Shown one piece after another: positions 32,774 to 42,760 of a DNA stretch of 64,000 nucleotides (positions are counted from its first letter, which is position 1; the number at the start of each line of letters is the position of its first letter). The notes beneath the pieces were generated by a model. The model was not told where the DNA came from. It was given only the letters and a program-made list of their open reading frames with translations, and made no database searches. The position numbers were made by a program, and so were the translations under genes. Origin of the DNA: Hymenobacter busanensis (GTDB lineage Bacteria > Bacteroidota > Bacteroidia > Cytophagales > Hymenobacteraceae); assembly GCF_008727865.1 (NCBI RefSeq), contig NZ_VTWU01000006.1:248001-312000 (forward strand). The letters run 5' to 3'.

Positions 32774-35041
32774 TTAGTGGTTATCGAAAGCCCGCAAGCG
32801 CAGGGAATTGGTGAGCACCGACACCGAGCTGAGGGCCATGGCGCCCGCTGCCAGCATGGGCGACAGCAACCAGCCCAGCACGGGGTACAGCAGCCCGGCC
32901 GCAATGGGAATGCCCAAGATGTTGTACACGAAGGCAAAAAACAGGTTCTGCTTGATGGTGCGGATGGTTTGGCGCGACAACTCAATGGCCGTGACCACGC
33001 CGTGGAGGTCGGAGCGCATGAGCGTGATGCCGGCGGCCTGCATAGCTACATCGGTGCCCGAGCCGATGGCCAGGCCCACGTCGGCTTGCGCCAGCGCGGG
33101 CGCATCGTTGATGCCGTCGCCGACCATGGCTACGGTGCGGCCTTCGGCCTGCAGCGCTTTCACCGTAGCGGCTTTGTCGGCGGGCAGCACCTCGGCAAAG
33201 TAGCGCCCGATGCCCACCTGCGCCGCTACCTGCGCCGCCGTTTGGGAGTTGTCACCGGTCATCATCACCACTTCTATGCCCAGGGCCTGCAGCTTTTTGA
33301 TGGCGGCGGCAGAGGTGTCGCGCACCGTGTCGGCCACGCCTAGCAGGGCCGCGGCGCGGCCCGCTACGGCCACGTAGAGCACCGTTTTGGCTTGGGCCAG
33401 CAGTTGGTCGGCCAGCGCGGCCAATTCCGCGCTTAGCAGAACGCCTTCGTCGGAGAGCAGGCGGCGGTTGCCGATGAGCACCGCCTGGCCCTCGACGGTA
33501 GCGGCGGCACCTTTGCCTTCTACCGCCCGAAAACCCGTGACAGACATGCTTCCGCCCGCTGATTGCGCTTCGGCGTGGCGCACCACGGCCGCGGCCAAGG
33601 GGTGCTCCGAGTGCCGCTCCACGGCCGCCGCCAGTTGCAGCACGTGAGCGGCGTTCTGGCCGGGCGCCACGAAATCAGTCACGGCCGGCTCGCCCTGGGT
33701 GATGGTGCCGGTTTTGTCGAGCAGCACGGTATCGACTTGGTAAGCCTTTTCCAGCGCCTCGGCGTTGCGGATGAGCACGCCGTGCTCGGCGCCTTTGCCG
33801 GTACTCACCATCATGGCCGTGGGCGTGGCCAGCCCCAGGGCGCAGGGGCAGGCAATGATGAGCACGGCCACAAAATTGACCAATGCCAGCGGCAACCGGG
33901 TGCTTTCGGGCGCCAGATCGAACCACAGCACGAAGGTGAGAATGGCAATAACGACCACCGTGGGCACAAATACGGCGCTGACTTTGTCGGCCAGCCGCTG
34001 AATGGGCGCGCGGCTGCCCTGGGCCTCTTCCACCAGCTTCACAATTTGGGCCAGCAGGGTATCGGCCCCCACCTTGGTCACGCGGAAGCGAAACGAGCCG
34101 GTGGTGTTGAGCGTGGCCCCAAACACGGCGGCGCCCGGCAGCTTTTCCACCGGCAGACTTTCACCCGTGAGCATGGCCTCGTTCACGGACGAGTGGCCTT
34201 CGGTGACCACGCCGTCGGTGGCTACTTTTTCGCCGGGGCGCACCACTACCGTGTCACCCAGCTGCAGCTGCGCCAGCGGAACATCCATTTCTTGCCCACC
34301 GGGGCGCACCACGCGGGCCGTTTTGGCCTGCAGCCCCAGCAGCGACTTCATGGCCGCCGAAGTTTGGGTTTTGGCGCGCAGTTCCAGCACCTTGCCCAGC
34401 AGAATGAGCGCAATGATGGTGGCCGTGGTGTCGTAGTATACCTCGGGCATGATGCCCCGGCGGTGGAAGTAGCCCGGCACCACGGTAGCGGCGAGGCTGT
34501 AGAGAAACGCCGCGCCGGTGCCCACGGCAATGAGCGTGTCCATGTTGGCGGCCCGGTGCCGCAGCCCGTTCCAGGCCGACACGTAGAACTCGCGGCCGCT
34601 GTAGAGCAGCACGGGCAGCGTGAGCAACAGCAGCGCGTAGTTGAGCCACGACACGTTTACGCGCTCCAGCAGCGCGGGCCAGAGCATAAGCATGCTCAGC
34701 GGCATGATGACCAGGGCCAACCCGGCAGCTACTGCGAAGCGGCGCTTGAGTTGCCGGTAGGCCCGGGCCTTCTGCGCATCGAGGTCGGCTTGGCGGTCGG
34801 CGGCGCTGGTGTCGGGGGCGCGCTCGGTTACGCCGTAGCCGGCCTTCACCACGGCTTCTTTTATGGCCGCGGGCGTCACCTGGTCGGGCAGGTACTGCAC
34901 GGTGGCTTTTTCGGTGGCCAGGTTCACCAGCGCATTTTGCACGCCGGGCGTGCGGCTCAACGACCTCTCAACAAACGACGCGCACGACGCGCACGTCATG
35001 CCTTCGATGTCGAGGGTGGTGGTTTCGGGAGTAGCAGACAT
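32774..35041 (-). CDS. copA: Copper-exporting P1B-type ATPase
   Basis: 755-residue Cu(+)-ATPase. A single N-terminal heavy-metal domain has GMTCASC (C17, C20). Eight membrane helices surround transmembrane metal site [10 protein letters not shown]. The actuator TGES is in [11 protein letters not shown], the phosphorylation site is DKTGTIT, the [10 protein letters not shown] motif is P1B-specific, and the hinge is [19 protein letters not shown] with the N/MxxS set indicates Cu(I) export rather than Zn or Co. The start is ATG 35041. It is followed by the cupredoxin gene in the same operon. It is distinct from the second copper ATPase at 52035 (CcoI), which serves oxidase assembly: this one is for detoxification, that one for metallation. 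Confidence 0.95.
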   Translation of the reverse strand: MSATPETTTLDIEGMTCASCASFVERSLSRTPGVQNALVNLATEKATVQYLPDQVTPAAIKEAVVKAGYGVTERAPDTSAADRQADLDAQKARAYRQLKRRFAVAAGLALVIMPLSMLMLWPALLERVNVSWLNYALLLLTLPVLLYSGREFYVSAWNGLRHRAANMDTLIAVGTGAAFLYSLAATVVPGYFHRRGIMPEVYYDTTATIIALILLGKVLELRAKTQTSAAMKSLLGLQAKTARVVRPGGQEMDVPLAQLQLGDTVVVRPGEKVATDGVVTEGHSSVNEAMLTGESLPVEKLPGAAVFGATLNTTGSFRFRVTKVGADTLLAQIVKLVEEAQGSRAPIQRLADKVSAVFVPTVVVIAILTFVLWFDLAPESTRLPLALVNFVAVLIIACPCALGLATPTAMMVSTGKGAEHGVLIRNAEALEKAYQVDTVLLDKTGTITQGEPAVTDFVAPGQNAAHVLQLAAAVERHSEHPLAAAVVRHAEAQSAGGSMSVTGFRAVEGKGAAATVEGQAVLIGNRRLLSDEGVLLSAELAALADQLLAQAKTVLYVAVAGRAAALLGVADTVRDTSAAAIKKLQALGIEVVMMTGDNSQTAAQVAAQVGIGRYFAEVLPADKAATVKALQAEGRTVAMVGDGINDAPALAQADVGLAIGSGTDVAMQAAGITLMRSDLHGVVTAIELSRQTIRTIKQNLFFAFVYNILGIPIAAGLLYPVLGWLLSPMLAAGAMALSSVSVLTNSLRLRAFDNH

Positions 35042-35420
35042 TATTAAATCAGCGAATAGAATACCGGAAGGCCGTTTTGCGGGCATTGCACCAATCACAG
35101 AAAGGCTCTACAAAGTAACGCGCACCGGCGGCGGGAGTTGGTACGGAATCCGACCCGCGCACTTGCATAATTTGGCCGACGCCCAAACAAACACCCGTGG
35201 TTTTTCAGCCTGTTTTACAAGCTATTCACGTGCTTCTTCCACCGAAATTCTTTCCGCAACCGATTGCGGAAACCGGGCGCGGGCCAGCGGTTTTGCCGTG
35301 CTTCAGACCCACGCGGAAGACGTATATTCGGCAGCTAAACGCCTGCCAATGGCCCCGCAAGCTGCGTTTGGCGGCTGGTTGAGCGTCCCACCTGGCTTCT
35401 CTACGTTCCTTTCTCCGCCC
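35042..35420. other. Divergent copA/xylB control region
   Basis: About 380 bp with no gene. It must hold promoters for copA (leftward) and xylB (rightward). It contains TAATTTGG near 35168, one base off the -7 consensus, and TATATTCG near 35330. The clearest element is the inverted repeat at 35251, listed separately. No copper-repressor box was recognised. Confidence 0.5.
35251..35272. promoter_or_regulatory. Perfect inverted repeat upstream of xylB
   Basis: TTTCCGCAA-CCGA-TTGCGGAAA: 9-bp perfect arms with a 4-bp spacer, about 150 bp before the xylB start. No T-run follows in either direction, so it is not a terminator. The size and symmetry suit a dimeric repressor, for example a sugar-responsive regulator of the xyl genes. 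The protein that binds it is not encoded here. Confidence 0.55.
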
Positions 35421-36953
35421 ATGACCTACCTCCTTGGCTACGATATCGGCAGCTCGTCGATCAAAGTCGCGCTGCTCGACGCCGATACGGGCCGGTGCCT
35501 GGCCAGCGTCACGTCGCCGCAGCAGGAAATGGAGATTAGTGCGCCGGTGGCGGGCTGGGCCGAGCAGCAGCCGGAACGCTGGTGGCAGGAAGTCGTCAAC
35601 GCTACCCGGCAGCTCCGCCACGAGTACGCCTTCGATGCCGCGCGGGTGGCCGGCATTGGCATCACCTACCAGATGCACGGGCTGGTACTCGTCGACCACG
35701 CCGGCCAGGTGCTGCGCCCGGCCATCATCTGGTGCGACAGCCGCGCCGTGGACCTGGGCAACCAGGCATTCCACGACCTGGGCGAAACCCACTGCCTGCA
35801 GAACTACCTGAACTCGCCCGGCAACTTCACGGCCTCCAAGCTGAAGTGGGTGCAGGAACACGAGCCCGACATCTACGCCCGGGTTCACAAGATTCAGCTG
35901 CCCGGCGACTACATTGCCTTTCGGCTGACGGGCGAGCTGCAAACCACCGTCTCGGGCCTGTCGGAAGGCGTGTTCTGGAACTTCCGCGAGCAAGCCGTGG
36001 CGCAGGATCTGCTCGATTACTACGGCATCAGCCGCGAGCTGCTGCCCGCCGTGGTCGACACCTTTGCCGTGCAGGGCCGGCTGGCGCCCGCACCGGCCCA
36101 GGAGCTGGGCCTGCACGCGGGCACGCCCATCGGCTACCGCGCCGGCGACCAGCCCAACAACGCGTTTTCGCTCAACGTGCTGCAGCCCGGCGAAATTGCT
36201 GCCACGGCCGGCACCTCGGGCGTGGTCTACGGCATCAGCGACGCGCCGACCGCCGACCCACACTCCCGCGTGAATGCCTTTGTGCACGTAAACAGCACGC
36301 CCGAGCAGCCCCGCAACGGCGTGCTGATGTGCATGAACGGCACCGGCATTCTGAACAGCTGGCTGCGCAAAGTGGTGGGCGAGCTGCCCTACGACGAGAT
36401 GAACCAACTGGCCGCACAAGCCCCCATTGGAGCCGCCGGCCTGCAGTTTTTCCCCTTCGGAAACGGCGCCGAGCGCATCCTGGAAAACCAGCCCACCGAC
36501 GCCGAATTGCGCGGGCTCAACTTCAACATTCACGACCGTCGCCACGTGCTGCGGGCCGCGCAGGAAGGCATCGTTTTCGCCCTCGTCTACGGCCTGAACA
36601 TCATGCGGGCCGCGGGCGTGCAGGTGCATACGGTGCGCGCCGGCAACGCCAACATGTTCCTGAGCCCGGTGTTTCGCGAGGCCTTTGTGAACTGCGGCAA
36701 CGTGGCGCTGGAGCTCTACAACACCGACGCGGCCCAGGGCGCGGCCCGCGGCGCCGGCGTGGGCGTGGGCCTCTACGCCTCCCCTGCCGAAGCCTTCGGC
36801 GGCCTGGAGCGCCTGCTGACGCTGGCCCCCACCCCCGATTTGCAGCCGCAATACCAAGCGGCCTACGCCCGCTGGCAGCAGGTACTCACCACCCATATTC
36901 TTCCTCAACCCTCTAGCCTCCCCCAACGCAATGTCGCGCAGCCTGCTTTCTAA
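35421..36953 (+). CDS. xylB: Xylulokinase
   Basis: FGGY-family kinase that phosphorylates D-xylulose to xylulose 5-phosphate. 510 residues. The N-terminal [22 protein letters not shown] is the phosphate-1 motif of the sugar-kinase fold. Further blocks are [27 protein letters not shown] (xylulose-binding MHG) and [23 protein letters not shown] is the phosphate-2 motif and [17 protein letters not shown] the adenosine region. The start is ATG 35421; the longer open frame upstream reads through the divergent promoter. It overlaps xylA by 23 bp, indicating translational coupling in a xylBA-uxuA operon. Confidence 0.94.
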   Translation: MTYLLGYDIGSSSIKVALLDADTGRCLASVTSPQQEMEISAPVAGWAEQQPERWWQEVVNATRQLRHEYAFDAARVAGIGITYQMHGLVLVDHAGQVLRPAIIWCDSRAVDLGNQAFHDLGETHCLQNYLNSPGNFTASKLKWVQEHEPDIYARVHKIQLPGDYIAFRLTGELQTTVSGLSEGVFWNFREQAVAQDLLDYYGISRELLPAVVDTFAVQGRLAPAPAQELGLHAGTPIGYRAGDQPNNAFSLNVLQPGEIAATAGTSGVVYGISDAPTADPHSRVNAFVHVNSTPEQPRNGVLMCMNGTGILNSWLRKVVGELPYDEMNQLAAQAPIGAAGLQFFPFGNGAERILENQPTDAELRGLNFNIHDRRHVLRAAQEGIVFALVYGLNIMRAAGVQVHTVRAGNANMFLSPVFREAFVNCGNVALELYNTDAAQGAARGAGVGVGLYASPAEAFGGLERLLTLAPTPDLQPQYQAAYARWQQVLTTHILPQPSSLPQRNVAQPAF

Positions 36954-38262
36954 AACCGAGTACTTCCAAGGCATCGGCCCCATCCGTTTCGAGGGGCGCG
37001 AGTCGGACAACCCGCTGGCCTTTAAATGGTACGACGAAAACCGCGTGGTAGCCGGCAAAACCATGAAGGAGCACCTGCGCTTTGCCGTGTCGTACTGGCA
37101 CACCTTCACCGGCACCGGCGGCGACCCGTTCGGCCCCGGCACCAAGCAGTTTGCCTGGGACGCGCACCCCGACATTCTGGGGCGGGCCAAAGACAAAATG
37201 GACGCGGCGTTTGAGTTTTTCACCAAGCTCGGCACGCCCTATTACTGCTTTCACGACATCGACCTGGTGGACGAAGGCGCCTCGCTGCGGGAGTACGAAA
37301 GCAACCTGCAAGGCATTGTCGACTATGCCAAAGGCAAGCAGCAGGAATCGGGCGTGAAGCTGCTCTGGGGCACGGCCAACGTGTTTTCGAACCCGCGCTA
37401 CATGAACGGCGCCTCCACCAACCCCGACTTTCAGGTGGTGGCCCACGCCGGTACGCAGGTGCTCAACGCCCTCGACGCGACCATTGCGCTCGGCGGCGAA
37501 AATTACGTGTTCTGGGGCGGCCGCGAGGGCTACATGACGCTGCTCAACACCAACATGAAGCGCGAGCTGGAGCACATGGGCCGCTTCCTGACGATGGCCC
37601 GCGACTACGCCCGCCAGCAGGGTTTCCAGGGCAAGTTCTTTATCGAGCCCAAGCCCGCCGAGCCCACCAAGCATCAGTACGACTTCGACGCGGCCACCGT
37701 CATCGGCTTCCTGAAAGAATACGGGCTGCAAGACGACTTCATGCTGAACCTGGAAGTGAACCACGCTACGCTGGCCGGCCACACCTTCCAGCACGAGCTG
37801 CAGGTGGCCGCCGATGCCAACCTGCTGGGCTCGATGGACGCCAACCGCGGCGACTACCAGAACGGCTGGGACACCGACCAGTTCCCCAACAACCTCAACG
37901 AGCTGACCGAGTGCATGCTCATCATTCTGGAGCACGGCGGCATCCGGCCCGGCGGCATCAACTTCGACGCCAAAACCCGCCGCAACTCCACCGACCTGGA
38001 GGACATCTTCGTGGCCCACATCAGCGGCATGGATGCCTTTGCCCGCGCCCTCGTCACGGCCGACAACATCCTGCAGAAGTCGCCCTACCGCAAGTTCCGC
38101 ACGGAACGTTACGCCTCGTTTGATGCCGGGCACGGCGCGGCCTTCGAGCAAGGCCAGCTGACGCTGGAAGACCTGCGCCGCATTGCCCACGAAAGCGGCG
38201 AACCGGCCCAGCGCAGCGGCAAGCAGGAATGGCTGGAAAGCATCATCAACCAGTACATCTAA
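36931..38262 (+). CDS. xylA: Xylose isomerase
   Basis: Interconverts D-xylose and D-xylulose. 443 residues, the length of the longer (class II) isomerases. [25 protein letters not shown] is the class II N-terminus, [13 protein letters not shown] holds the catalytic His/Asp pair, and [22 protein letters not shown] supplies the conserved [25 protein letters not shown] has the metal-binding Glu and Lys, and [19 protein letters not shown] the second metal site. All catalytic residues appear present. It is cytoplasmic. The start overlaps the end of xylB by 23 bp; uxuA follows 53 bp later. Confidence 0.97.
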   Translation: MSRSLLSKTEYFQGIGPIRFEGRESDNPLAFKWYDENRVVAGKTMKEHLRFAVSYWHTFTGTGGDPFGPGTKQFAWDAHPDILGRAKDKMDAAFEFFTKLGTPYYCFHDIDLVDEGASLREYESNLQGIVDYAKGKQQESGVKLLWGTANVFSNPRYMNGASTNPDFQVVAHAGTQVLNALDATIALGGENYVFWGGREGYMTLLNTNMKRELEHMGRFLTMARDYARQQGFQGKFFIEPKPAEPTKHQYDFDAATVIGFLKEYGLQDDFMLNLEVNHATLAGHTFQHELQVAADANLLGSMDANRGDYQNGWDTDQFPNNLNELTECMLIILEHGGIRPGGINFDAKTRRNSTDLEDIFVAHISGMDAFARALVTADNILQKSPYRKFRTERYASFDAGHGAAFEQGQLTLEDLRRIAHESGEPAQRSGKQEWLESIINQYI

Positions 38263-38315
38263 CCCCGGCCGCGCCGCCCACTCCCCAACCGCCTCCGCCC
38301 TAACCAACCGCAACA

Positions 38316-39494
38316 ATGCCCATCATCCAAAGCTGGCGCTGGTACGGCCCCGCCGACCCGGTCAGCCTCTCGGACATCCGCCAGGCCGGCGCCACCGATG
38401 TAGTAACGGCTCTGCACCACATTCCCAACGGCCAGGTCTGGCCCGTCGAAGAAATTAAGCAGCGCCAGGCCGAAGTGGCCGCCGCCGGCCTGGTGTGGAG
38501 CGTGGTGGAGAGCGTGCCGGTGCACGAGCACATCAAAACGCGCACCGGCGACTTTGCCCGCTACATCGAGAACTACCAGCAGAGCCTGCGCAACCTGGCC
38601 GCCTGCGGCATCCGCACCGTTACCTACAACTTCATGCCGGCGCTCGACTGGACGCGCACCGACCTGAGTTACGAAGTGGAAGACGGCTCCCGTGCCCTGC
38701 GCTTCGAGCGCGCCGCCTTCGTGGCGTTTGATGCGCTGCTGCTGCAGCGCCCGGGAGCCCGCGCGGCGTACTCGGCCGCGGAGCTGGCCACCGCCGAAGC
38801 CCGGCTGGCGGGCATGAGCGAGGCGGAACGGGAGCTGCTGGTGCGCAACCTCATTGCCGGGCTGCCCGGCTCGGAGGAAAGCTTTACCCTCCAGCAGTTT
38901 CAGCAGGCGCTGGATACGTACCACGGCATTGACGCCGCGAAGCTGCGAGAGCATCTGATTCTATTTCTGCGCGAAATTGTGCCGGTGGCCGAGGAAGCGG
39001 GCGTGGTGCTGGCCATTCACCCCGACGACCCGCCCTACCCCATTCTGGGTTTGCCGCGCGTGGTGAGCACCGCCGCCGACGTGCAGGCCCTCTGCGACGC
39101 GGTGCCGTCGCGCAGCAACGGCCTGTGCTTCTGCACCGGCTCGTTCGGCGTGCGGCCCGACAACGACCTGCCGGCCATGGTGCGGCAGTTTGCCGAGCGC
39201 ATCCACTTCATTCACTTGCGCAGCACCCAGCGCAACGCGCAAGGCGACTTCTACGAGGCCAACCACCTGGAAGGCGACGTGGACATGTACGCCGTCATGC
39301 GCGAGCTGATTGGCGTGATGCGCCGGCGCCAAACCAGCCTGCCCATGCGCCCCGACCACGGCCACCAAATGCTCGACGACCTCAAGAAAAAGACCAACCC
39401 CGGCTACTCGGCCATCGGGCGCCTGCGCGGGCTGGCCGAGCTACGCGGCCTGGAAATGGGCATAAGCCGCAGCCTGCCCGAAACCGCGCTGTAG
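38316..39494 (+). CDS. uxuA: Mannonate dehydratase
   Basis: Dehydrates D-mannonate to 2-keto-3-deoxygluconate in glucuronate breakdown. 392 residues, as in E. coli UxuA. The opening [33 protein letters not shown] is highly characteristic. [24 protein letters not shown] (metal-binding His), [24 protein letters not shown] and [12 protein letters not shown] complete the Mn/Fe-binding set. It is co-directional with xylBA 53 bp upstream, so the operon probably handles both xylose and glucuronate, as when degrading glucuronoxylan. The rest of the glucuronate route (uxaC, uxuB) is not in the window. Confidence 0.96.
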   Translation: MPIIQSWRWYGPADPVSLSDIRQAGATDVVTALHHIPNGQVWPVEEIKQRQAEVAAAGLVWSVVESVPVHEHIKTRTGDFARYIENYQQSLRNLAACGIRTVTYNFMPALDWTRTDLSYEVEDGSRALRFERAAFVAFDALLLQRPGARAAYSAAELATAEARLAGMSEAERELLVRNLIAGLPGSEESFTLQQFQQALDTYHGIDAAKLREHLILFLREIVPVAEEAGVVLAIHPDDPPYPILGLPRVVSTAADVQALCDAVPSRSNGLCFCTGSFGVRPDNDLPAMVRQFAERIHFIHLRSTQRNAQGDFYEANHLEGDVDMYAVMRELIGVMRRRQTSLPMRPDHGHQMLDDLKKKTNPGYSAIGRLRGLAELRGLEMGISRSLPETAL

Positions 39495-39521
39495 CGGCGT
39501 GGGCCGACGGGTGCGGGCGGG

Positions 39522-39881
39522 CTAGGCCACCACGGGGAGGGGTTCCTCGGTCGGCCTAGCCGGCACCGCCAGCAAGCCCAGCATGTGGTTTATCGTTTGT
39601 TCGTCATCGGGCAGGCCGGTTTGCCGCCACAGCTCAATGCCCTGGCGCACCAGCACGCAGGCGGGCAGTTGCGTGGCGTGGAAGCTGCGCACCACGTTCG
39701 GGTGCAGGGCTTCGTCGATTTTGAGCACCCGAACGGCGCCGCCGAGGCGGTGCTGCAGCTGGGCCAGCAAAGCGCGGGTGGCGCCCAGCGGCTCTCCCCC
39801 CGGACTGGCAACCGGCAGCAGCACCAGCAGCACGGGCGCGTCGGCGGCCGGAAGCAGAGGTTGTGGTTGCGGGACGGTCAT
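39522..39881 (-). CDS. Thioredoxin-like fold protein lacking the CXXC pair
   Basis: 119 residues with thioredoxin-fold order: strand VLLVLLPVASPGG, helix RALLAQLQHRLGG, strand VRVLKIDEALHPNVVRSFHATQLPACVLVRQGIELWR. The last part is the thioredoxin VD-x-N..LA..F-x-V-x-(S/A)-x-PT region, with LPACV in place of the cis-proline IPT. The position of the redox CxxC holds SPGG, so there is no active-site disulfide. It may be a chaperone-like or degenerate thioredoxin. The start is ATG 39881. It converges on uxuA with 27 bp between the stops. Confidence 0.65.
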   Translation of the reverse strand: MTVPQPQPLLPAADAPVLLVLLPVASPGGEPLGATRALLAQLQHRLGGAVRVLKIDEALHPNVVRSFHATQLPACVLVRQGIELWRQTGLPDDEQTINHMLGLLAVPARPTEEPLPVVA

Positions 39882-39964
39882 GGAAAGCAGGCGATGTTGG
39901 CGAAAACAATATTGCCCGATTTCGGCGCCGCAATCCATGATATTCGTCAGGTAGTGGCTAAACT

Positions 39965-40000
39965 TTGGTCATATCCGACCAATTTGTGACGAATTTCGTC
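39965..40000. promoter_or_regulatory. Two palindromes upstream of the PAS kinase/receiver-CRP pair
   Basis: TTGGTC-ATATCC-GACCAA (39965-39982), perfect 6-bp arms with a 6-bp spacer, the symmetry of CRP-type sites. Six bases on is GACGAA-T-TTCGTC (39988-40000), perfect around one central base. They lie 49-84 bp before the kinase ATG, so autoregulation by the receiver-CRP protein or control by another dimeric regulator is possible. Confidence 0.45.
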
Positions 40001-40048
40001 CCGCAATACGGCTTCTTGCTTCCCACTCAACGGCTGATCTTGCCCGGT

Positions 40049-41659
40049 ATGCCCACCCGCTCCTACGCCGACGCCCTGGTTCACACGCTGTTTCAGCAGG
40101 CCCAAGGCTTTGTGGGCGTTTACGATGCCCAGTTGAGCCGGTTTACCCGCGTCAATGCCAAGGGAGTGCAGCTGCTGGGCTTTGCCACTGAGCAGGCCCT
40201 GCTGGATGCGCCGGCGCTGCCCATTCGCCCGGCCACGCTCGAAAGCTGGGAAACCCTGCTGGAAGCCGCGCAACAGCACCATTACGTGGTCGACGCCCGC
40301 ATCGAGTTGCCGGGGCGCCCCGCCGTAGATGCCCGCCTGGAGCTGACGCACTTTGAGCACGAAGGCCGCTCGCTGTTTTTGGTGGGCCTGCACGAGCAGG
40401 AACAAGGCCGCTTGCAACGGGCCGAACGGGAGCTGGCGCAGAGCGTGGGCCGCTTCGAAGCGGTGGTGGCCAATGCCACCATCGGCATTGTCGTCTGCGA
40501 CCGGCAGGGTGTCATCATATCGGCCAACCGCTTGTCGCAGCAGCTCTTTGGCTACGCCGAAGGCGAGCTGCCGGGCCAGAAGATTGAAGTGCTGGTGCCC
40601 AACGCCGCCGGACGCCGGCACGAGCAGCTGCGCGAATCCTTCAACGCCAACCCCTCGGTGCGGGCCATGGGTGCGCACCGCGCCGGCCTTGAGGCCCTGC
40701 GCAAAGACGGCTCGGTATTCCCCGTGGAAGTGAGCCTGAGCTATTTCTATCTCGACGACGAGCTGTACGTGGTGTCCTACATCCTCGACATCACCTATAA
40801 GAAGGAAGCCGAGCGGGAGCTGATTGCCCAGCGCCAGCGCGTGGAGGGCCTCAATGCCGAGCTGGAGCAGAAAGTAGCCGACCGCACCCACGCCCTGCTC
40901 AGCACGCTGGAGCAGCTGGAGCAGCGCACCGAGGAGCTGGCCAAGGCGCTGGCCGCCGAGCAGGAATTGGGCGAGTTGAAGTCGCGCTTCGTGAGCATGG
41001 CTTCGCACGAGTTTCGCACCCCGCTCACGGCCGTCATGAACTCGGCCACGCTCATCGAGAAATACCCCGGTGCCGACCAGCAGGACAAGCGCGTGAAGCA
41101 CCTGCAGCGCATTCGGGCCTCGGTGAAGCACCTCAACGACATTCTGGAAGAGTTTCTGTCGGTGGGCCGCATCGAGGAAGGCCGCATTGAGGCCCGCCCC
41201 GCCGACCTGGACTTCGGGGCCCTACTGGCCGATACCGTGGCCGACGTGCAGAGCCTGCTGAAACCCGGCCAAATCATTGAGCAACGCACGGAATGCCCCG
41301 CGCCGGTACACCTGGACTCTTCGCTGCTGCGCAAAATTCTGGTCAACCTGCTCTCCAACGCCATCAAGTACTCGGGCGACAACTCGGTGGTAACGGTGCG
41401 CACCGCCTGCACCGGCGGCCACCTCACCCTCACGGTGCAGGACCAGGGCGTGGGCATTTCGCAGGAAGACCAGGAGCACTTGTTCGAGCGGTTTTTCCGC
41501 GCCCGCAACGTCACCAACGTACCCGGCACCGGCCTCGGACTCTACATCATTGCCAAGTACCTGGAGCTGATGAACGGCCGCATCGAGTTGCTGAGCGAGC
41601 TAGGCCAGGGCACCACCGTCACCGTCACCATTCCCTATGAAAACCATCCTGCTGATTGA
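40049..41659 (+). CDS. PAS-domain sensor histidine kinase
   Basis: 536-residue soluble kinase. The first PAS-like unit is residues about 5-120 (FQQAQGFVGVYDAQLSRFTRVNAKG). The second PAS is about 135-255 (FEAVVANATIGIVVCDRQG, ISANRLSQQLFGYAEGEL, RKDGSVFPVEVSLS), followed by a PAC-like strand and a coiled coil. HisKA has SMASHEFRTPLTAV (H320). HATPase has LLSNAIKYSG, DQGVGIS and GTGLGLYI. There is no membrane span and no obvious haem or flavin ligand. The last 23 bp overlap the receiver-CRP gene, so the two are a translationally coupled two-component pair. ATG 40049 is preferred to the TTG 28 codons upstream, which lies inside a palindrome. Confidence 0.92.
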   Translation: MPTRSYADALVHTLFQQAQGFVGVYDAQLSRFTRVNAKGVQLLGFATEQALLDAPALPIRPATLESWETLLEAAQQHHYVVDARIELPGRPAVDARLELTHFEHEGRSLFLVGLHEQEQGRLQRAERELAQSVGRFEAVVANATIGIVVCDRQGVIISANRLSQQLFGYAEGELPGQKIEVLVPNAAGRRHEQLRESFNANPSVRAMGAHRAGLEALRKDGSVFPVEVSLSYFYLDDELYVVSYILDITYKKEAERELIAQRQRVEGLNAELEQKVADRTHALLSTLEQLEQRTEELAKALAAEQELGELKSRFVSMASHEFRTPLTAVMNSATLIEKYPGADQQDKRVKHLQRIRASVKHLNDILEEFLSVGRIEEGRIEARPADLDFGALLADTVADVQSLLKPGQIIEQRTECPAPVHLDSSLLRKILVNLLSNAIKYSGDNSVVTVRTACTGGHLTLTVQDQGVGISQEDQEHLFERFFRARNVTNVPGTGLGLYIIAKYLELMNGRIELLSELGQGTTVTVTIPYENHPAD

Positions 41660-42686
41660 GGACAACGACCTGATTCGGGAAAGCACCGCCGAAATTCTGG
41701 AACTGGCCGGCTACGCCGTGCTGACGGCCGAAAACGGCAAAGTGGGCGTGGAACAGGCCCGCGCCACCCGGCCCGATCTGGTCATCTGCGACATCATGAT
41801 GCCCGTGCTCGACGGCTACGGCGTGCTGCAGATTTTCAGCCAGGACGCACAGCTTTCGGGCATACCGTTCATTTTTCTGACCGCCAAAACCGAGCGCACC
41901 GACATGCGCAAGGGCATGGAACTGGGTGCCGACGACTACCTGACCAAACCCTTCGACGAGAGCGAGCTGCTGAGCGCCATTACGGGCCGCCTCAACCGCT
42001 TCAGCCACCTCAAAGCCGATTACGACCTGCAACGCGAAGGGCTGCACGAGTTTCTGGAAGACGCCCGCGCCGTGGGCAAGCTGGAAAGCCTCTCGACCGA
42101 CCGCAAAGTGCACACCGTGCGCAAAAAGCAGGACATCTACCGCGAAGGCGACGACCCCACGCGGCTGTACTTTGTGAAATCGGGGCGGGTGAAAACGGTG
42201 AAAACCACCGCTGCGGGCAAGGAGCTGATAACCGGGATATATGCCCCCGGCGAGTTTTTCGGGTACATGGCCCTGCTGGAGCACACCCGTCACAACGACT
42301 CCGCCGTCGCCGTCGACGACTCCGAGCTGGTGTACATTCCCAAGGACGACTTTACCCAACTCGTGCTGCGCAACCCCCAAGTCGGCCAGCAGTTTATCCG
42401 GCTGCTGGCCGGGCGCGTGAGCGAGCGGGAACAGCAGCTCGTGGGCATGGCCTACAACTCCATCCGGCGCCGCGTGGCCGATACGCTGCTGCGCCTGCAC
42501 GAGCAGCACGCCGCCGACGCCAGCCCGTTTCAGCTCTCCCGCGACGACATGGCCGCCCTGGTGGGCACCGCGCCGGAGTCGCTGATTCGCACGCTGAGCG
42601 AGTTTCGGCAGGACGGCCTTATTGAGCTGACGGGCAAGGACATTCGGGTGCTGCAGCCCGACAAGCTGCGCCGCGCCAACTGGTAG
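41637..42686 (+). CDS. Receiver domain fused to a CRP/FNR-type regulator
   Basis: 349 residues. Residues 1-120 are a CheY-like receiver: ED at 8-9, phosphoacceptor D52 in ICDIMMPVLDG, LTAK and LTKPF. Residues about 150-265 are a cyclic-nucleotide-binding-like beta-roll (KKQDIYREGDDPTRLYFVKSG, GEFFGYMALL). Residues about 280-345 are a CRP-type winged helix with LSRDDMAALVGTAPESLIRTLSEFRQDGLIEL as helix-turn-helix and wing. The usual cAMP phosphate-binding R/S pair is not obvious, and no N-terminal FNR cysteines exist, so activity is probably set by phosphorylation from the overlapping kinase gene. It stands beside the cbb3 oxidase block and converges on hemF. Palindromes of FNR-type symmetry precede ccoNO and ccoI. 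Confidence 0.9.
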   Translation: MKTILLIEDNDLIRESTAEILELAGYAVLTAENGKVGVEQARATRPDLVICDIMMPVLDGYGVLQIFSQDAQLSGIPFIFLTAKTERTDMRKGMELGADDYLTKPFDESELLSAITGRLNRFSHLKADYDLQREGLHEFLEDARAVGKLESLSTDRKVHTVRKKQDIYREGDDPTRLYFVKSGRVKTVKTTAAGKELITGIYAPGEFFGYMALLEHTRHNDSAVAVDDSELVYIPKDDFTQLVLRNPQVGQQFIRLLAGRVSEREQQLVGMAYNSIRRRVADTLLRLHEQHAADASPFQLSRDDMAALVGTAPESLIRTLSEFRQDGLIELTGKDIRVLQPDKLRRANW

Positions 42687-42694
42687 TAAAACCG

Positions 42695-42741
42695 AACCGC
42701 GGCCGGCGGGTACCCTGCGGGCGTCCTAGCCGGCCGTGGTT
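42695..42741. terminator. Hairpin between convergent regulator and hemF genes
   Basis: 13-bp arms AACCGCGGCCGGC / GCCGGCCGTGGTT (one wobble) with a 21-nt loop. GGCTTTTC follows on the plus side and CGGTTTTAC on the minus side, so it can serve as a weak terminator in both directions. Confidence 0.55.
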
Positions 42742-42760
42742 TGGCTTTTCCGCCTCACAA

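Noticed and set aside
32384-35041. Second cbb3-type copper ATPase operon
   Set aside because: CopA here has one heavy-metal domain and no Cys-rich FixI N-terminus; cupredoxin partner fits copper export.
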